A program made the translations under genes and the position numbers. Of a DNA stretch of 44,527 bases, positions 26,952-37,773 are shown piece after piece. Source of the DNA: Methylococcales bacterium (GTDB lineage Bacteria; Pseudomonadota; Gammaproteobacteria; Methylococcales; Methylomonadaceae); contig QVQF01000165.1 in NCBI GenBank assembly GCA_003584895.1, forward strand, positions 1 to 44,527, in the 5' to 3' direction. Positions within the stretch are counted from its first letter, which is position 1. Each line of letters begins with the position of its first letter. The notes below the pieces were generated by a model, which searched no databases, had not been told where the DNA came from, and was given only the letters and a program-made list of their open reading frames with translations.

Positions 26952-29900
26952 CTAAATATTCACATCAATCACTGAGCTACGGATATGAATGTCTCGTTGT
27001 GGAACGGGAATTTCTATTTTATGCTCTCGCAGAGCGATCTCCAGTCGTCGATAGACTTCATGGGTGACAGGCATTCTATTAATAACTTCACTAACAAAAA
27101 CGCGTATGGAGAAATTAAGGGCATTGTCACCAAAACCGACGATTAACACACTAGGCTCGGGCTCTGCCAGCACTAAAGGCATAGACATGACGGTTTCTAA
27201 CATGACTTTATGGGCAAGATCAACATCAGAACCATAGGCAATACCTACGGGTATCACTAGACGGGTAATGGCGTCTGATAGACTCCAGTTCACCAGTTGG
27301 CTAGTAATAAAAGTTTTATTAGGCACGACATGTTCTTTTTGATCAGCATCGATGAGCGTGGTTGCCCGCATCTGTATACGACTGACTTTACCGGTAATAT
27401 CGCCGATGGTGACAGTATCACTCACCCGTATAGGTCGTTCGAATAAAAGAATAATCCCTGACACTAAGTTGGCAAATATTTCTTGTAAACCAAAACCTAG
27501 CCCCACACTGAGCGCCGCCACCAACCATTGCACCTGCGACCAACTGCCACCTAATTCATTAGCGACACTAATAAAACCAATGGTCAGTAATACATATTTT
27601 GCTAATTGATTAACCGCATAACGACCGCCCGCTTCTATGGCGATACGTCTGAACAGTATTAACTCCATCAAGCCTGGGAAATTACGCACCGAAACCACGG
27701 TAATAAAGAGATACAGACCTGCCAACAGCAGATTAATTAAGGTGATAGCTTCATAGCTTTCTTGATTATCTATATTAACCTTATGCTGCCAGAGCTCGAT
27801 ATGCTCTAAAAAGGAAAAGGCTGGCAGAATATTCTTCCAGATCATCCAGAAACCTAAGGTTAAACTCAAGGCGATAAAAACATTCAGTAAACGTATGGTT
27901 TGGGCATTTATTTTCGGAATATCTAGCAATTGCTCATCGACCGGCAAGACTGGATCATCGCCTCCGGCACTAAGATGCTTGGCTGATAACAATGCCGCTT
28001 TGCGTTTATTTTGTGCATTTTTAAGCGCCAACTGCCGGTTAATTAAGTTCAACCATCTAAAGACTAAGGCGTGAATAATAATAGCCAGAAAAACTAGGCG
28101 TAAACTGACAATGAGTTTTTGCTGCAACTCCAATGCACTTAGGTAATAGCCTGCTGCTGCAAAACCAATAATCACCAGCGGCACACAGATGACCGTTGTA
28201 TACCAGACATAGCGTAATTTATTAAGTTTACCCTCAGGACGATGCCTCATGGATTCAGATAAAATGCCACTGTTAGGCTTTAATAACAAGCCGAAGAACA
28301 CAGTAATGGCCAACAGCAATAGGATTAACGCCAAGCGACCTATGCTATCACTATGCGCTGAAAACCTTGACGCCAGCGTACTGGTTATAATGAAAACAGC
28401 GGGGATCGCTATAAAACGCATCCAAGAAAATTGGTTACGTAACAAACTGACGGTCGGTTTTTGCCATTGAAAATGAGTACGGGCAATACCCTGCTCTGCA
28501 AATAGGTGATAAAAAAACTGTAAAAAAATAAGCGGAGAGGCAATGCTTTGCAAGCCCTCACCTATGGCTTTGCTAAAATCACTGACGTGCAGGCTGTCAC
28601 TTAAAAACCAACCTAAATAATAGCTCAACATCGGTATGGGCAAGACCAAAATTAAGGTATAGGCTAAAGCTTGTAAGGTGTAGTAAAAATTATCGGTAGA
28701 CAGTTTCCCCACTTTAACCGCGATGGCTGCTAACTGTTTCTTGGCTTGTTTTTCATAGAGCATCAGCAGCACTAAACTCAGCACGCCAAACGCGATCAAA
28801 AAGGGGCTATGTCGCACCATCCTATAAGTATCTTTAATTAAAGACATCCAGTTTACAGGTGATAATAACCACTGAGTCGAATGAAACAAGCTGGCTATAT
28901 AATGAATATTGATAGGGTCAGAGCTTTTAACCCAAAGTAAGTTTTCATCCAAATACAGCGCAAACTTGTTGGCGATAACGGCCATTTGCTGCCTGGCAAA
29001 ATCAAAATCGCCTAGGGTACGTAAATAAGTGGTGTAATCGACTGATAATTTATTCAATAAATCATCCTGACTATTCAATAAGACCCGCAATTCTGCCTGT
29101 ATCATCATGCGCTGGTCTGGGGGCAGTTGATGATCGACTTGTTGCTCCATGATGTCTTTGAGCTTGGCGTCAATATCGGACAACTGTTTCAGCTGATCTT
29201 CAATTTTAAATTGTTCCAAACTGGTGACGGCTGTCTCTTCTTGTATAGTCTCTGATTGCAGCTTAAATTGATCTTGACTTAAGATATTGCGGCGTTGTTC
29301 ACGGAGTATCTTACCCAGCGCAGGACTTAAACCAGCCAAGCTTATTTTCTTTTCTGCACTCTTAAAGTCACTATCTAAGTCACTAGATTCCAGATCAAGC
29401 TTAGTTTTTTGCTCGGTATAGCTATCAATTTTTGTAGCTATAGCTTGCAAGTCACGGCTATATTGAATGTTTTCTCGGGTATAGGCTTGAATCAACGGAT
29501 GCTTTCCAGCCAATTCGCTTTCAGTCTGACTCAGCGCATCTTCGATGGTTTGCGCGGCTTGTTGACGCCTTTCGGTTAGCAAATTTTCTATAGTGGTAAT
29601 AACGGGAATCAACGCATTCTTTTGCAACTCCAGCAGTCTCAACTCGGCTTTAAGTAATTCAACGCGAGACGGGTTACTAATAGCCTCTATATCTAGCATC
29701 TTAAGCTCGGCGGTACGCGCCTCTATCAATGATTTTAAATACGCTAGTCTAGCTTCCGTCTCTAAGGTGGTACTGGCTCTATCAGCTGGCAGCGTTAATT
29801 TTTTTTGTGAGCTTTCTATGTCTTGTCTGGCAATAACTGTTTCAGTGCGTATCAGCTGAGTACGAGATTGTTGCAGCAGTAATTCGCTTTCTTGCTTATT

Positions 29901-30374
29901 TTGCTGCTCGTCTAAATTACTGATTTTGCCTTTCTCAATAATCAGTCGCTGATCTAACTCTTCTGTGGGAATCCGATCAAAATCTTCTGGTTTTTGTTTA
30001 GCGATCTTAACCGTTATCTGCTCGATTTCTTTTTGACGCTTCTTAGTTTGCTCAGGCGCTTGCTTGATGGCTAAATTAAAATCAATGGCACGCGCTTTGT
30101 AGTCTTCGCTATTGCTTAGATTATCAAGGGCTGTTTGATAGACTGACAATATCTTTGATTTTAGTGTCTCATCCAAACCTTGCCGACTATTGATAGTCTC
30201 TATTTTTGCTTGTAGCCCCTCTTTATTAAGCTCCAAGGTAGCATTTTTGCTAACGGCATCTGGCTTTTGGGTTTTAGCCCAGGCACTAGAGCTTCCTAGC
30301 AAAAACGACAACAAACACGCTAACAATATGGCGCTGATGTTAAGGCGAACAATAATATGATCAGTTGATTTCAT
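26952..30374 (-). CDS. large MscS-type mechanosensitive channel (MscK/MscM-like)
   Basis: A 1140-residue protein, the size of E. coli MscK and MscM. Order: signal peptide (about 1-33), a long periplasmic coiled-coil region rich in Glu/Gln/Leu (about 40-480), then about eleven hydrophobic segments, and a C-terminal MscS domain with the pore-lining helix VAALSVGLGFGLQEIFANLVSGIILLFE (split here: VGLGFGLQEIF, NLVSGIILLFERPI) and the beta domain IGDITGKVSRIQMRATTL. Such channels open under membrane tension and release ions at osmotic downshift; MscK also responds to potassium. The sequence does not tell MscK from MscM. The gene is monocistronic, flanked by the palindromic element and two hairpins. 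Confidence 0.9.
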   Translation of the reverse strand: MKSTDHIIVRLNISAILLACLLSFLLGSSSAWAKTQKPDAVSKNATLELNKEGLQAKIETINSRQGLDETLKSKILSVYQTALDNLSNSEDYKARAIDFNLAIKQAPEQTKKRQKEIEQITVKIAKQKPEDFDRIPTEELDQRLIIEKGKISNLDEQQNKQESELLLQQSRTQLIRTETVIARQDIESSQKKLTLPADRASTTLETEARLAYLKSLIEARTAELKMLDIEAISNPSRVELLKAELRLLELQKNALIPVITTIENLLTERRQQAAQTIEDALSQTESELAGKHPLIQAYTRENIQYSRDLQAIATKIDSYTEQKTKLDLESSDLDSDFKSAEKKISLAGLSPALGKILREQRRNILSQDQFKLQSETIQEETAVTSLEQFKIEDQLKQLSDIDAKLKDIMEQQVDHQLPPDQRMMIQAELRVLLNSQDDLLNKLSVDYTTYLRTLGDFDFARQQMAVIANKFALYLDENLLWVKSSDPINIHYIASLFHSTQWLLSPVNWMSLIKDTYRMVRHSPFLIAFGVLSLVLLMLYEKQAKKQLAAIAVKVGKLSTDNFYYTLQALAYTLILVLPIPMLSYYLGWFLSDSLHVSDFSKAIGEGLQSIASPLIFLQFFYHLFAEQGIARTHFQWQKPTVSLLRNQFSWMRFIAIPAVFIITSTLASRFSAHSDSIGRLALILLLLAITVFFGLLLKPNSGILSESMRHRPEGKLNKLRYVWYTTVICVPLVIIGFAAAGYYLSALELQQKLIVSLRLVFLAIIIHALVFRWLNLINRQLALKNAQNKRKAALLSAKHLSAGGDDPVLPVDEQLLDIPKINAQTIRLLNVFIALSLTLGFWMIWKNILPAFSFLEHIELWQHKVNIDNQESYEAITLINLLLAGLYLFITVVSVRNFPGLMELILFRRIAIEAGGRYAVNQLAKYVLLTIGFISVANELGGSWSQVQWLVAALSVGLGFGLQEIFANLVSGIILLFERPIRVSDTVTIGDITGKVSRIQMRATTLIDADQKEHVVPNKTFITSQLVNWSLSDAITRLVIPVGIAYGSDVDLAHKVMLETVMSMPLVLAEPEPSVLIVGFGDNALNFSIRVFVSEVINRMPVTHEVYRRLEIALREHKIEIPVPQRDIHIRSSVIDVNI

Positions 30375-30606
30375 AAGAACCAGTATGGCTAAGGATAAAT
30401 AAACAAAGAGTGACAGAGAGGGGGAGTGCTTTAATGCTTAAGGACAACAGCAGCATAGGCATCATTTAGAAAACATCGTTGTTTTTACGAGAGAGAGTGT
30501 CATCAATGCGGAACAAAAGCTAGTCAGTAAGCGATCGCATTGCCCGACATACAATGTGTGACATCCATGCTCGCCTGGAGTAAAACTGCTTTAGCTGTTT
30601 TAGATA

Positions 30607-30626
30607 GCAATAGCTGAAGCTATTGC
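30607..30626. repeat. perfect palindrome
   Basis: GCAATAGCT-GA-AGCTATTGC: nine pairs around two bases. It lies in the 313-base gap between hemY and the channel gene, next to a second hairpin. It could be part of a tandem terminator for hemCDXY or an operator for the channel gene. Nothing else is recognised in 30375-30606. Confidence 0.5.
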
Positions 30627-30637
30627 ACTCCCAGCAA

Positions 30638-30674
30638 AGAGTTGGGCTAACGTCACTATCGTTAACCCAACTCT
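30638..30674 (-). terminator. hairpin after hemY
   Basis: AGAGTTGGGCTAACG (30638-30652) and CGTTAACCCAACTCT (30660-30674) pair over 15 bases with one mismatch and a seven-base loop. It is 13 bases past the hemY stop on the minus strand. The T-run is short (TTTGC), so termination may be partial. Confidence 0.62.
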
Positions 30675-30687
30675 CATCACTTTAATT

Positions 30688-31920
30688 TTAAGAAGGTAGC
30701 CTATCTATACGGCTAACTAACTCACTAGAAGCTAATTCTAGGCCATTTTTATAACAGCGACCGGCTGCATCCTTATCATCCTGCGCAAATAATAAATCAC
30801 CGAGTAATTGATAGGCCTGCACAGTAGGTTCTACAGCGATACTTTTAGCCAAATAACTTTCGGCCTTAAAGGTATCTTCGCATTTTATCGCCAACTTACC
30901 CATAACGGCTAACAACACAGCATTGTCTTGATGCACATAAGACCATTTTTCAGCCGTTTCTAGCTGCGCCGCAACATTATTGGATTGCAAGCTACCGAAC
31001 AAAGCTAATAGCGTTTCATCCCAACGACCAGATAAGGTCTCTATCAATTCTTCTTCAATTTCATTATCTGCACCCACATAAATCATAGCGGCAAAATAAA
31101 TGGCCGCAATGCTAGGCATGGTTTTTATGAAGCTAGGTATTTCTAACCATAAGGTTTTAAGATCTTCAATGTTAGCCGTTGCTGCTGCTTGCTTTAGTAA
31201 TTGACTGTAAGTTTCAGTCTCCAGTAACTTGACTTCAGCTTCCATTAAAACTTGCTGGCTATGTAAGGATGGAATTAGTTTTCTAATACCATGCCAATCA
31301 CCCACATGCTGATAAGTTTGATGCAATAATTTTAAAACATTGGCATGAGTAGGGTCGATACTATGCAGTCGAGTTAAAGTTTCTAAGGCTTGTTCAAATT
31401 GATTGCCCGATAAATTAAGCTCAGCTTGCGTTAGCCCTATAAGCACGCTGGAATCTGGCGCATGGTCTGTTGCTTTCTTTAAATATTCATCTCTTTTATC
31501 GAACGCACCACGCGATTGTGCCGCTCTTGCTGCCGTCAAATAATGGATTAACGGTGCGCCGCTATGCGAGGCATGTTTAATCAGGATATTTTCAGCTCTT
31601 TCCCAGTTACCTTCAACTGAATCAACGAGTCCTGAAATCAAGGCTTCTTGAGAACGATTAAAGCGAATATTTTTACCTCGGCTTTTTAAATGCCCAGGTA
31701 ACCTAATCAACCAACCTAAACATCTGAATAATTGATAAAGAACAAAAAAGCCCATCATCAGGCTCATTGAGAAAACGACTAACGATGTCTCTAGCGACCA
31801 ATGGCTAATACCAATCATCACATAGCCGGGATTACCAAAGCTCTGTAACCAGTAATTAACCAAGAGTGCGACGGCAATCGTTGCAAACAGAGAACCTAGA
31901 AAATTAAATAACTTTTTCAT
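30688..31920 (-). CDS. hemY: HemY-like membrane TPR protein of the hem operon
   Basis: A 410-residue protein with two N-terminal membrane segments (about 5-25 and 40-65, HemY_N type) and a TPR-like helical repeat region to the C-terminus. It is the proteobacterial HemY of the hemCDXY operon, not the protoporphyrinogen oxidase that carries the same name in Bacillus. Its role in tetrapyrrole synthesis is unclear. The ATG at 31920 (MKKLFNFLG) is preferred over an in-frame TTG at 31947, as AAGAGA lies ahead of it and it avoids overlap with hemX, whose stop is ten bases upstream. Confidence 0.88.
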   Translation of the reverse strand: MKKLFNFLGSLFATIAVALLVNYWLQSFGNPGYVMIGISHWSLETSLVVFSMSLMMGFFVLYQLFRCLGWLIRLPGHLKSRGKNIRFNRSQEALISGLVDSVEGNWERAENILIKHASHSGAPLIHYLTAARAAQSRGAFDKRDEYLKKATDHAPDSSVLIGLTQAELNLSGNQFEQALETLTRLHSIDPTHANVLKLLHQTYQHVGDWHGIRKLIPSLHSQQVLMEAEVKLLETETYSQLLKQAAATANIEDLKTLWLEIPSFIKTMPSIAAIYFAAMIYVGADNEIEEELIETLSGRWDETLLALFGSLQSNNVAAQLETAEKWSYVHQDNAVLLAVMGKLAIKCEDTFKAESYLAKSIAVEPTVQAYQLLGDLLFAQDDKDAAGRCYKNGLELASSELVSRIDRLPS

Positions 31921-31930
31921 CAACTGTCTC

Positions 31931-33142
31931 TTATTTGGTAGGCTCAACGACTTCTGCAGGAACCAAGGTTTCTAGCGGCTTATTAGATTCAACCATTGTA
32001 GATTTTTTGCCCGTGGCCATAGCGTCTAATGGCTGTATCGCCTTATCTGTTTCAATTCTTAAAGTCGCTATATCTTTAATCATTTTTAAAGATAAGCTGA
32101 TATCAGGCAATTGGCTACTAATCTTGGTGATATTTAAGCGCTCTAAATCAGCGAGAAAGCTATTGTCGTCAGCATTTTTAGTGAAATTCTGCTCGGTCCA
32201 TTTCTTGACATCGGCCAAACTAGACTGAAACAAGGCTTCATTACGCTGAACTAAGGAAATCTTGACCATTTCCAATTTAACTCTTAATTGCTCACGAATA
32301 AATAGCGCTTCTTCGGGCGTTAATATTTCTTTAACTTCATGCTCGGTATGTCTAATGACCACAGCACCATGTAACTGACTGATTGCAGAATCTAGTAGGC
32401 CTAGATTTTCTGTTTTAGGCTCCGAAGACTTCTTAGTATCCGTATTTTGTGCCAAAGTTTTACCGGTATAAGGCAAAACCAGCGCTAATTTATCAACCCT
32501 ATCTTGCAAGGTTTGTATAGCCGCATAAATACCCACAACATCAGGAACGGTAATGCTTTTAAGCAGAGATAATTCTTTGGCTATTTCTTCACGAACTTTA
32601 AAGGTTGCAGCATCGCCGCTTTCTCTAAGACGTTGATCGGCCGCTTCTAAGGCTTCACGGGTGGTATTAACATCACCGACTAAATGTAAACGCTCATTGG
32701 CGACACTGAGTAAATATTCGGCATCGGCAATCAACCAATCGCCTCTTGTCTTTCCTAGTTGACGTTGTAGACGAATAATCGCGTCATTCAACTCATTGCG
32801 AGTGCCTTCTAACTTTTCGTTATGTAGCTGTGAGAAATCAGCGAGTGTTTGGGTAAAATGGTTATCTTTACCAGTCACGTTAGATTCTAAGGAAGCCAAC
32901 TGAGATTGTATAGCAACAAGCTGGGATTGATAGTCGGCAATCTGTTTGGACATTTCGCCCTTAACTTCACCACCTAGATCTTGTTGCTTATCGCGTAATT
33001 GCGAAAAGAAATAAAAACCAGCACCGGCAAGTCCGATAATAATGAGCAGTATAATAACGCCAAACCATAAACCTTTTGACGATTGGCGGGCTGATTTACT
33101 ATCGCCCAGCTCTTGTTCTTTTTGTTCACTCAATTCGGCCAC
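31931..33142 (-). CDS. hemX: HemX-like membrane protein
   Basis: About 403 residues: a hydrophilic charged N-terminus, one membrane segment (WFGVIILLIIIGLAGAGFYFF, here about residues 24-45; quoted part WFGVIILLIIIGLAGAG), a coiled-coil stretch and a helical domain of the HemX family. Databases often label it uroporphyrinogen-III C-methyltransferase, but no SAM-binding GxGxG motif is present, so enzymatic activity is doubtful. The start is taken as GTG 33142 because AGGGGG sits six bases before it; GTG 33163 is the longer choice. It overlaps the hemD end by 13 bases, consistent with coupled translation in hemC-hemD-hemX-hemY. Confidence 0.87.
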   Translation of the reverse strand: MAELSEQKEQELGDSKSARQSSKGLWFGVIILLIIIGLAGAGFYFFSQLRDKQQDLGGEVKGEMSKQIADYQSQLVAIQSQLASLESNVTGKDNHFTQTLADFSQLHNEKLEGTRNELNDAIIRLQRQLGKTRGDWLIADAEYLLSVANERLHLVGDVNTTREALEAADQRLRESGDAATFKVREEIAKELSLLKSITVPDVVGIYAAIQTLQDRVDKLALVLPYTGKTLAQNTDTKKSSEPKTENLGLLDSAISQLHGAVVIRHTEHEVKEILTPEEALFIREQLRVKLEMVKISLVQRNEALFQSSLADVKKWTEQNFTKNADDNSFLADLERLNITKISSQLPDISLSLKMIKDIATLRIETDKAIQPLDAMATGKKSTMVESNKPLETLVPAEVVEPTK

Positions 33143-33921
33143 GCTAATCCCCCTGTTACACACATTTTTACTGTCTCAAGAATTGCAACATCTGAAGGAC
33201 TATTCGTCACTGCAATTCGTTTAAAGCCTATGTCGGCAGCTATATGCCGAATTCTATCGCTAACTACTATTAAAGGTGCCAAAAATAATCGCTGATGATG
33301 TTGCTTATCCAGCATGATTAATAAGTTTTGTAACGCTGTAACACTGGTTATCGTTATAACATCTAATCTATTTTGAGCTAGTAGTAAATTCACCTGTGAA
33401 CTATCACTACTGGGCATTATTCTTTGATAAACCTCCAGATAATCAACAACAGCGCCTCGACTACGCAATGTTGTCGCCAATTCTTCTCGGCCACCGACAC
33501 CGCGCACGATCAAACACCGCTGTCCTTGCATCTGTTGCATAGCCGGCATGGCTAATACAGCTTCACTGTTATAGCCCTGTTCCGGGACTAAATCGACCGG
33601 CAATCCAGCTAATAATAAAGCCGCTGCCGTTGCTTTCCCGATTGCGGCAATGTGCACGGAATTAATTTTTTTTATTTTATCATCATCTGAATAGTAACTG
33701 TGCATAGTTACTGCATTGGCACTGATAAATATAAGCCATTGATAACTCGTCCATTGCGCTAATACAGCGTCTATGGCTTGAGTATTTTCCAAAGCAGCAA
33801 TCGCAAGCGTTGGAAATCGTATAGCCATGCAGCCCTGCTCTTCAAGCAATGCACATAAGTTTTCAGCTTGATGTGCTGGGCGAGTGACTAAGACGCGAAC
33901 ATCATTTAACAGCTTACTCAA
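33130..33921 (-). CDS. hemD: uroporphyrinogen-III synthase
   Basis: HemD closes hydroxymethylbilane into uroporphyrinogen III with inversion of ring D. The sequence is weakly conserved in this family, but [15 protein letters not shown] at the start, the second-domain block ([31 protein letters not shown], seen in part as [11 protein letters not shown]) and the C-terminal [13 protein letters not shown] are typical. The position after hemC settles the call. Start is unsure: TTG 33921 gives an eight-base overlap with hemC and a normal N-terminus; GTG 33951 would overlap by 38 bases. Neither has a strong ribosome site. Confidence 0.88.
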   Translation of the reverse strand: MSKLLNDVRVLVTRPAHQAENLCALLEEQGCMAIRFPTLAIAALENTQAIDAVLAQWTSYQWLIFISANAVTMHSYYSDDDKIKKINSVHIAAIGKATAAALLLAGLPVDLVPEQGYNSEAVLAMPAMQQMQGQRCLIVRGVGGREELATTLRSRGAVVDYLEVYQRIMPSSDSSQVNLLLAQNRLDVITITSVTALQNLLIMLDKQHHQRLFLAPLIVVSDRIRHIAADIGFKRIAVTNSPSDVAILETVKMCVTGGLAWPN

Positions 33922-34885
33922 GCAATAACGCTTGCAGAATTTTATCTGCACCTTGGGCTAACAAATCGTCTGCTATATTGCGCCCCATGCTCTCTGCCTG
34001 ACCTATTTCAGCCCAACACTCTGCGCGATAAAGCACACTACCATCAGGATCGCCCACTAAGCCACGCATAAATAGCTGTCCATTAATAAGTTGAGCAAAG
34101 CCGCCAATCGGCACTTGGCATCCACCCTGTAAGCGGGCATTCATGGCGCGCTCAGCACTGACACAGTGGCCAGTGTCAAAATCATGCAAACGTTGCAACA
34201 TGTTATTCATTTCAACATCATCAACTCGACACTCTATACCTATCGCGCCTTGACCTATCGCCGGCAAACTATCACTGGGATCTAAAGACTGTGCGATACG
34301 ACCTTTCATACCTAATCTTATCAAACCAGCTGATGCCAAAATAATCGCATCATAATCACCCGCATCTAGCTTAGCTAAACGCGTATTGACATTACCTCTT
34401 AAAGGTAAGACTTGTGCTTCAGAAAATCGTTCTTTAAGTTGGCATTGTCTACGCAGACTAGAGGTACCTATTTTGGCATTGGCAGGCAACTCCGCTAAGG
34501 TCGAATAAAGATTCGACACTAAAGCATCAGTAGGGTCTTCTCTCGTTAAGATAGCCGCCAAATGCAGACCTACAGGAAACTCAACCGGCACATCTTTCAT
34601 TGAGTGCACAGCTATATCTGCAGCACCTTCCAGCATACCTTGCTCTAACTCCTTAACGAACAAACCCTTCCCGCCAATTTTAGCTAAAGGTGCGTCGAGA
34701 ATTTTATCACCACGCGTGACCATTTTGATTAGTTCAGTCTTCACGCCTGGAAAGGTTTGCTCTAATAAGGCTGCGACGTGTTCAGCCTGCCATAATGCCA
34801 AAGGGCTCTGCCGCGTAGCAATTCGAATAGTTTTTTCAGTCAACAGCAAGCCCACAATATTCAAAAATGAATATTGTAACCTCAT
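33914..34885 (-). CDS. hemC: hydroxymethylbilane synthase (porphobilinogen deaminase)
   Basis: HemC joins four porphobilinogen units into hydroxymethylbilane. The family blocks are all there: [34 protein letters not shown] with catalytic Asp98, [15 protein letters not shown] and the cofactor-carrying Cys256 in [11 protein letters not shown]. Numbers refer to the ATG at 34885; that start adds about 15 residues over E. coli, and a GTG at 34855 or TTG at 34843 may be the real one. It is the first gene of hemCDXY and is preceded by a 137-base gap after uppP. Confidence 0.95.
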   Translation of the reverse strand: MRLQYSFLNIVGLLLTEKTIRIATRQSPLALWQAEHVAALLEQTFPGVKTELIKMVTRGDKILDAPLAKIGGKGLFVKELEQGMLEGAADIAVHSMKDVPVEFPVGLHLAAILTREDPTDALVSNLYSTLAELPANAKIGTSSLRRQCQLKERFSEAQVLPLRGNVNTRLAKLDAGDYDAIILASAGLIRLGMKGRIAQSLDPSDSLPAIGQGAIGIECRVDDVEMNNMLQRLHDFDTGHCVSAERAMNARLQGGCQVPIGGFAQLINGQLFMRGLVGDPDGSVLYRAECWAEIGQAESMGRNIADDLLAQGADKILQALLLE

Positions 34886-35022
34886 TTAAGTTAACGGTAT
34901 GTTAATGGACGATAAAATTTTATGTAGCCGCTGTAAAGCTAGCGGTTTTGGCTAAGAGGAAACTATAAAAACGAGGAAATTAGTACACTAAAAGTTCGAA
35001 TTACACAAAAATAGATCAGGCC

Positions 35023-35856
35023 TTAATGCAAGCCCCAATTGACCCAGCCCAGCTGTGCAGAAATCAACACCATGATGCCGAATATAATCCGATACCAAGC
35101 AAACACAGTAAAATCATGTCGACTAATAAAACGTATTAATCCGCGTACCGCAAAAAAAGCACTGATAAACGAGACTGTGCCGCCGACAACAAATAAAGCC
35201 ATGTCATCGATGCTGAACAAATCCCGATTCTTATAGACATCATATGATGTTGCAGCAAACATGGTGGGAATAGCGAGAAAAAAAGAGAACTCAGTAGCGG
35301 CACGGCGAGATAATCCAAAAAACAAACCACCGATAATGGTTGCGCCCGAGCGTGACGTTCCTGGAATCATGGCTAAAGCTTGTGCAAAGCCAACTTTCAA
35401 TGCATCGCGCCAAGTCATTTCATCTATAGATTCAGCATGGACTATATGTTCCCGACGCTCGGCCCACAAAATCAGAAAACCACCAATGATAAAGGCTGAT
35501 GCAACTACGATAGGATTGAATAAGTAAGCTTTTATTTGCTTTAAAAACAAAAAACCTAAAATAGCCGCTGGCAAGAAAGCAACGACCAAATTAACAGCCA
35601 AGCGCATCGACTTCGCTTCCGTCCTTATACTGATCAGCGTATGTGCCAATCGCACCCGATACTCCCAAACCACTGCAAGTATCGCGGCAAACTGAATAGC
35701 AATTTCAAAGACCTTACCTTTATCATCATTAAACCCGAGTAATTGACCCACTAGAATTAAATGACCGGTAGATGAAACTGGAAGAAACTCAGTCAATCCT
35801 TCAACAATACCTAAAATAAGTGCATGTATTAATAAAGTAGGATCAGTCATAGCCAA
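35023..35856 (-). CDS. uppP: undecaprenyl-diphosphatase
   Basis: UppP (BacA) dephosphorylates undecaprenyl diphosphate, recycling the lipid carrier for peptidoglycan and other glycans, and gives some bacitracin resistance. The 277-residue polytopic protein has both active-site motifs: [17 protein letters not shown] (about 19-35) and PGTSRSG (about 165-171, with the catalytic Arg and Ser), with eight or so hydrophobic segments. Two in-frame ATG codons (35856 and 35850) compete as start. It lies between hemC and rho, all on the minus strand, but with gaps that suggest separate promoters. Confidence 0.95.
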   Translation of the reverse strand: MAMTDPTLLIHALILGIVEGLTEFLPVSSTGHLILVGQLLGFNDDKGKVFEIAIQFAAILAVVWEYRVRLAHTLISIRTEAKSMRLAVNLVVAFLPAAILGFLFLKQIKAYLFNPIVVASAFIIGGFLILWAERREHIVHAESIDEMTWRDALKVGFAQALAMIPGTSRSGATIIGGLFFGLSRRAATEFSFFLAIPTMFAATSYDVYKNRDLFSIDDMALFVVGGTVSFISAFFAVRGLIRFISRHDFTVFAWYRIIFGIMVLISAQLGWVNWGLH

Positions 35857-35907
35857 GTCTCTGGGTGCACTCTGTGTAAAAGCAAGTAATCGCTAAGTTC
35901 GATAAAA

Positions 35908-37164
35908 CTAGCGCTTCATGGAATTAAAAAACTCAGCATTGGTTTTGAAGTCTTTCAGCTTACCTATCAGAAATTCTGAAGCGGCTGTTTCGTCCATGGG
36001 TTGCAGAATCTTGCGTAAGATCCAAGTTTTTTGCAAGGTATCAGGATCAACCAAATATTCTTCTCTACGCGTACCAGAACGATTAATATTGATGGCAGGA
36101 TAAATTCTTTTTTCAGCAATTTTGCGATCCAAATGCAATTCCATGTTGCCGGTACCTTTGAACTCTTCATAGATAACCTCATCCATTCTTGATCCGGTAT
36201 CTACCAGCGCTGTAGCAATAATGGTCAAACTGCCGCCTTCTTCGATATTACGCGCCGCACCAAAAAAACGTTTAGGTTTTTCTAAAGCATTGGCATCAAC
36301 ACCACCCGTTAATATTTTACCTGACGAAGGCACGACCGTATTATAAGCTCTAGCAAGACGAGTAATCGAGTCTAACAAAATAACCACATCGTGTTTATGT
36401 TCAACCAAGCGACGCGCTTTTTCGATAACCATTTCAGCCACTTGTACGTGGCGAGTCGCTGGCTCATCAAAGGTACTGGAAATGACTTCACCTCGAACAC
36501 AGCGCTCCATTTCGGTAACTTCTTCAGGACGCTCATCAATTAGAAGCACTATCAAATAACACTCTGGGTTTTGCTCTGCAATAGCTTGAGCCAAACTTTG
36601 CAGTATCATGGTTTTACCGGCTTTCGGTGGCGATACAATCAAACCACGTTGGCCTTTACCAATCGGTGCAATTAAATCAATAATTCTTCCGGTTAAATCT
36701 TCACTACTGCCATTGCCTTGCTCAAGAGTAAAACGTTGCTTAGCAAAAAGAGGCGTCAGATTAGAAAAGGTGATTTTATTTTTAGTATTCTCTGGTGATT
36801 CAAAGTTGATCTGATCAACTTTGAGCATCGCAAAGTAACGCTCGTTATCTTTAGGTGGCCTAATCTTACCCGTAATCGTATCGCCGGTTTTTAAAGAAAA
36901 ACGTCTAATTTGACTGGGTGATACATAAATATCATCGGGGCCTGCTAAATAAGAACAACCGGGGGTTCGTAAAAAACCAAAACCATCTTGCAAAATTTCA
37001 AGAACACCATCACCAGAAATATCATCACCGGCTTTTGCCTGCTTTTTAAGAATAGCAAAGATCAAATCTTGCTTGCGTGATCTAGCGACATTTTCAAGCC
37101 CAAGGGACTCGGCGATTTCAATAACTTCACTAATTTGTTTTAGTTTTAACTCGGTAAGATTCAT
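35908..37164 (-). CDS. rho: transcription termination factor Rho
   Basis: Rho is the hexameric RNA helicase that ends transcription of untranslated RNA. The 418 residues (E. coli 419) begin [10 protein letters not shown] and hold the RNA-binding cold-shock-like domain ([22 protein letters not shown]), Walker A PPKAGKT, Walker [17 protein letters not shown], the Q-loop region [15 protein letters not shown] and R-loop ([20 protein letters not shown], seen in part). No family residue appears lost. It follows trxA with a 186-base spacer, the same order as in enterobacteria, where the rho leader is used for self-attenuation. Confidence 0.98.
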   Translation of the reverse strand: MNLTELKLKQISEVIEIAESLGLENVARSRKQDLIFAILKKQAKAGDDISGDGVLEILQDGFGFLRTPGCSYLAGPDDIYVSPSQIRRFSLKTGDTITGKIRPPKDNERYFAMLKVDQINFESPENTKNKITFSNLTPLFAKQRFTLEQGNGSSEDLTGRIIDLIAPIGKGQRGLIVSPPKAGKTMILQSLAQAIAEQNPECYLIVLLIDERPEEVTEMERCVRGEVISSTFDEPATRHVQVAEMVIEKARRLVEHKHDVVILLDSITRLARAYNTVVPSSGKILTGGVDANALEKPKRFFGAARNIEEGGSLTIIATALVDTGSRMDEVIYEEFKGTGNMELHLDRKIAEKRIYPAININRSGTRREEYLVDPDTLQKTWILRKILQPMDETAASEFLIGKLKDFKTNAEFFNSMKR

Positions 37165-37300
37165 AAAAAGACAACTCGGAGAAAAGTAGTTCGGCTATAC
37201 ACCGTAACAACATAGGATAGAATTTAGAATTCGGAGGGTAAGTATCAGACGATATGATTGATTGCGCGAGAATATCGCACGGAGGAAGTATATATCAAGT

Positions 37301-37336
37301 ATTCAGAACCGTCCAACTTTTATGAGCGGTCTGAAT
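37301..37336 (-). terminator. inverted repeat between trxA and rho
   Basis: ATTCAGAACCG (37301-37311) pairs with CGGTCTGAAT (37327-37336) with one bulged A. It begins 15 bases past the trxA stop on the minus strand. No T-run follows on that strand, so it may be a weak terminator or part of a rho leader control structure. Confidence 0.45.
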
Positions 37337-37350
37337 AATGAAAACTTTTT

Positions 37351-37677
37351 TTAAATGTTGCTATCAAGAAATTTGGCAAGTTCTATTTTAGTCAATGCGC
37401 CCACTTTAGTCGCTTCCACTTCACCATCTTTAAACAACATCAACGTTGGAATGCCGCGCACGCCATAGTGTTGTGGAGTCTGTGGATTATCATCTATATT
37501 TATTTTAACAACCGTTACTTTACCGGCATATTCTGCGGCAATAGCATCCAATACTGGAGCAATCATTTTACAAGGGCCACACCATTCTGCCCAATAGTCA
37601 ACCAATACAGGTCCACTAGCTTTAATAACGGTTTCGTTAAATTCACTATCACTTACATGTAGAACTGAATCGCTCAC
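37351..37677 (-). CDS. trxA: thioredoxin
   Basis: A 108-residue thioredoxin 1, a general dithiol reductant in the cytoplasm. The redox site is WCGPC (Cys33, Cys36) and the cis-Pro is in RGIPTLMLF. It begins with GTG; GGAG nine bases ahead supports that start. A near-consensus promoter lies 27 bases upstream. It is divergent from rhlB and precedes rho, the enterobacterial order. Confidence 0.97.
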   Translation of the reverse strand: MSDSVLHVSDSEFNETVIKASGPVLVDYWAEWCGPCKMIAPVLDAIAAEYAGKVTVVKINIDDNPQTPQHYGVRGIPTLMLFKDGEVEATKVGALTKIELAKFLDSNI

Positions 37678-37703
37678 ACTATTTCTCCAAAATAAAAAAC
37701 AAA

Positions 37704-37732
37704 ACTATAGGAGGGATAGCTTATCGAGTCAA
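37704..37732 (-). promoter_or_regulatory. sigma-70 promoter of trxA
   Basis: Minus-strand TTGACT (37727-37732), 17 bases, TATAGT (37704-37709): five of six matches in each hexamer with ideal spacing. The start of transcription would fall near 37697, about 20 bases before the GTG. Confidence 0.72.
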
Positions 37733-37773
37733 TCAATTTCAAGCAATTTGATTTTTACGTTATGCTATGGCCC

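Noticed and set aside
34925-34954. Small hairpin between hemC and uppP
   Set aside because: Only five pairs, with two competing foldings, and its T-run is on the strand opposite to both genes.
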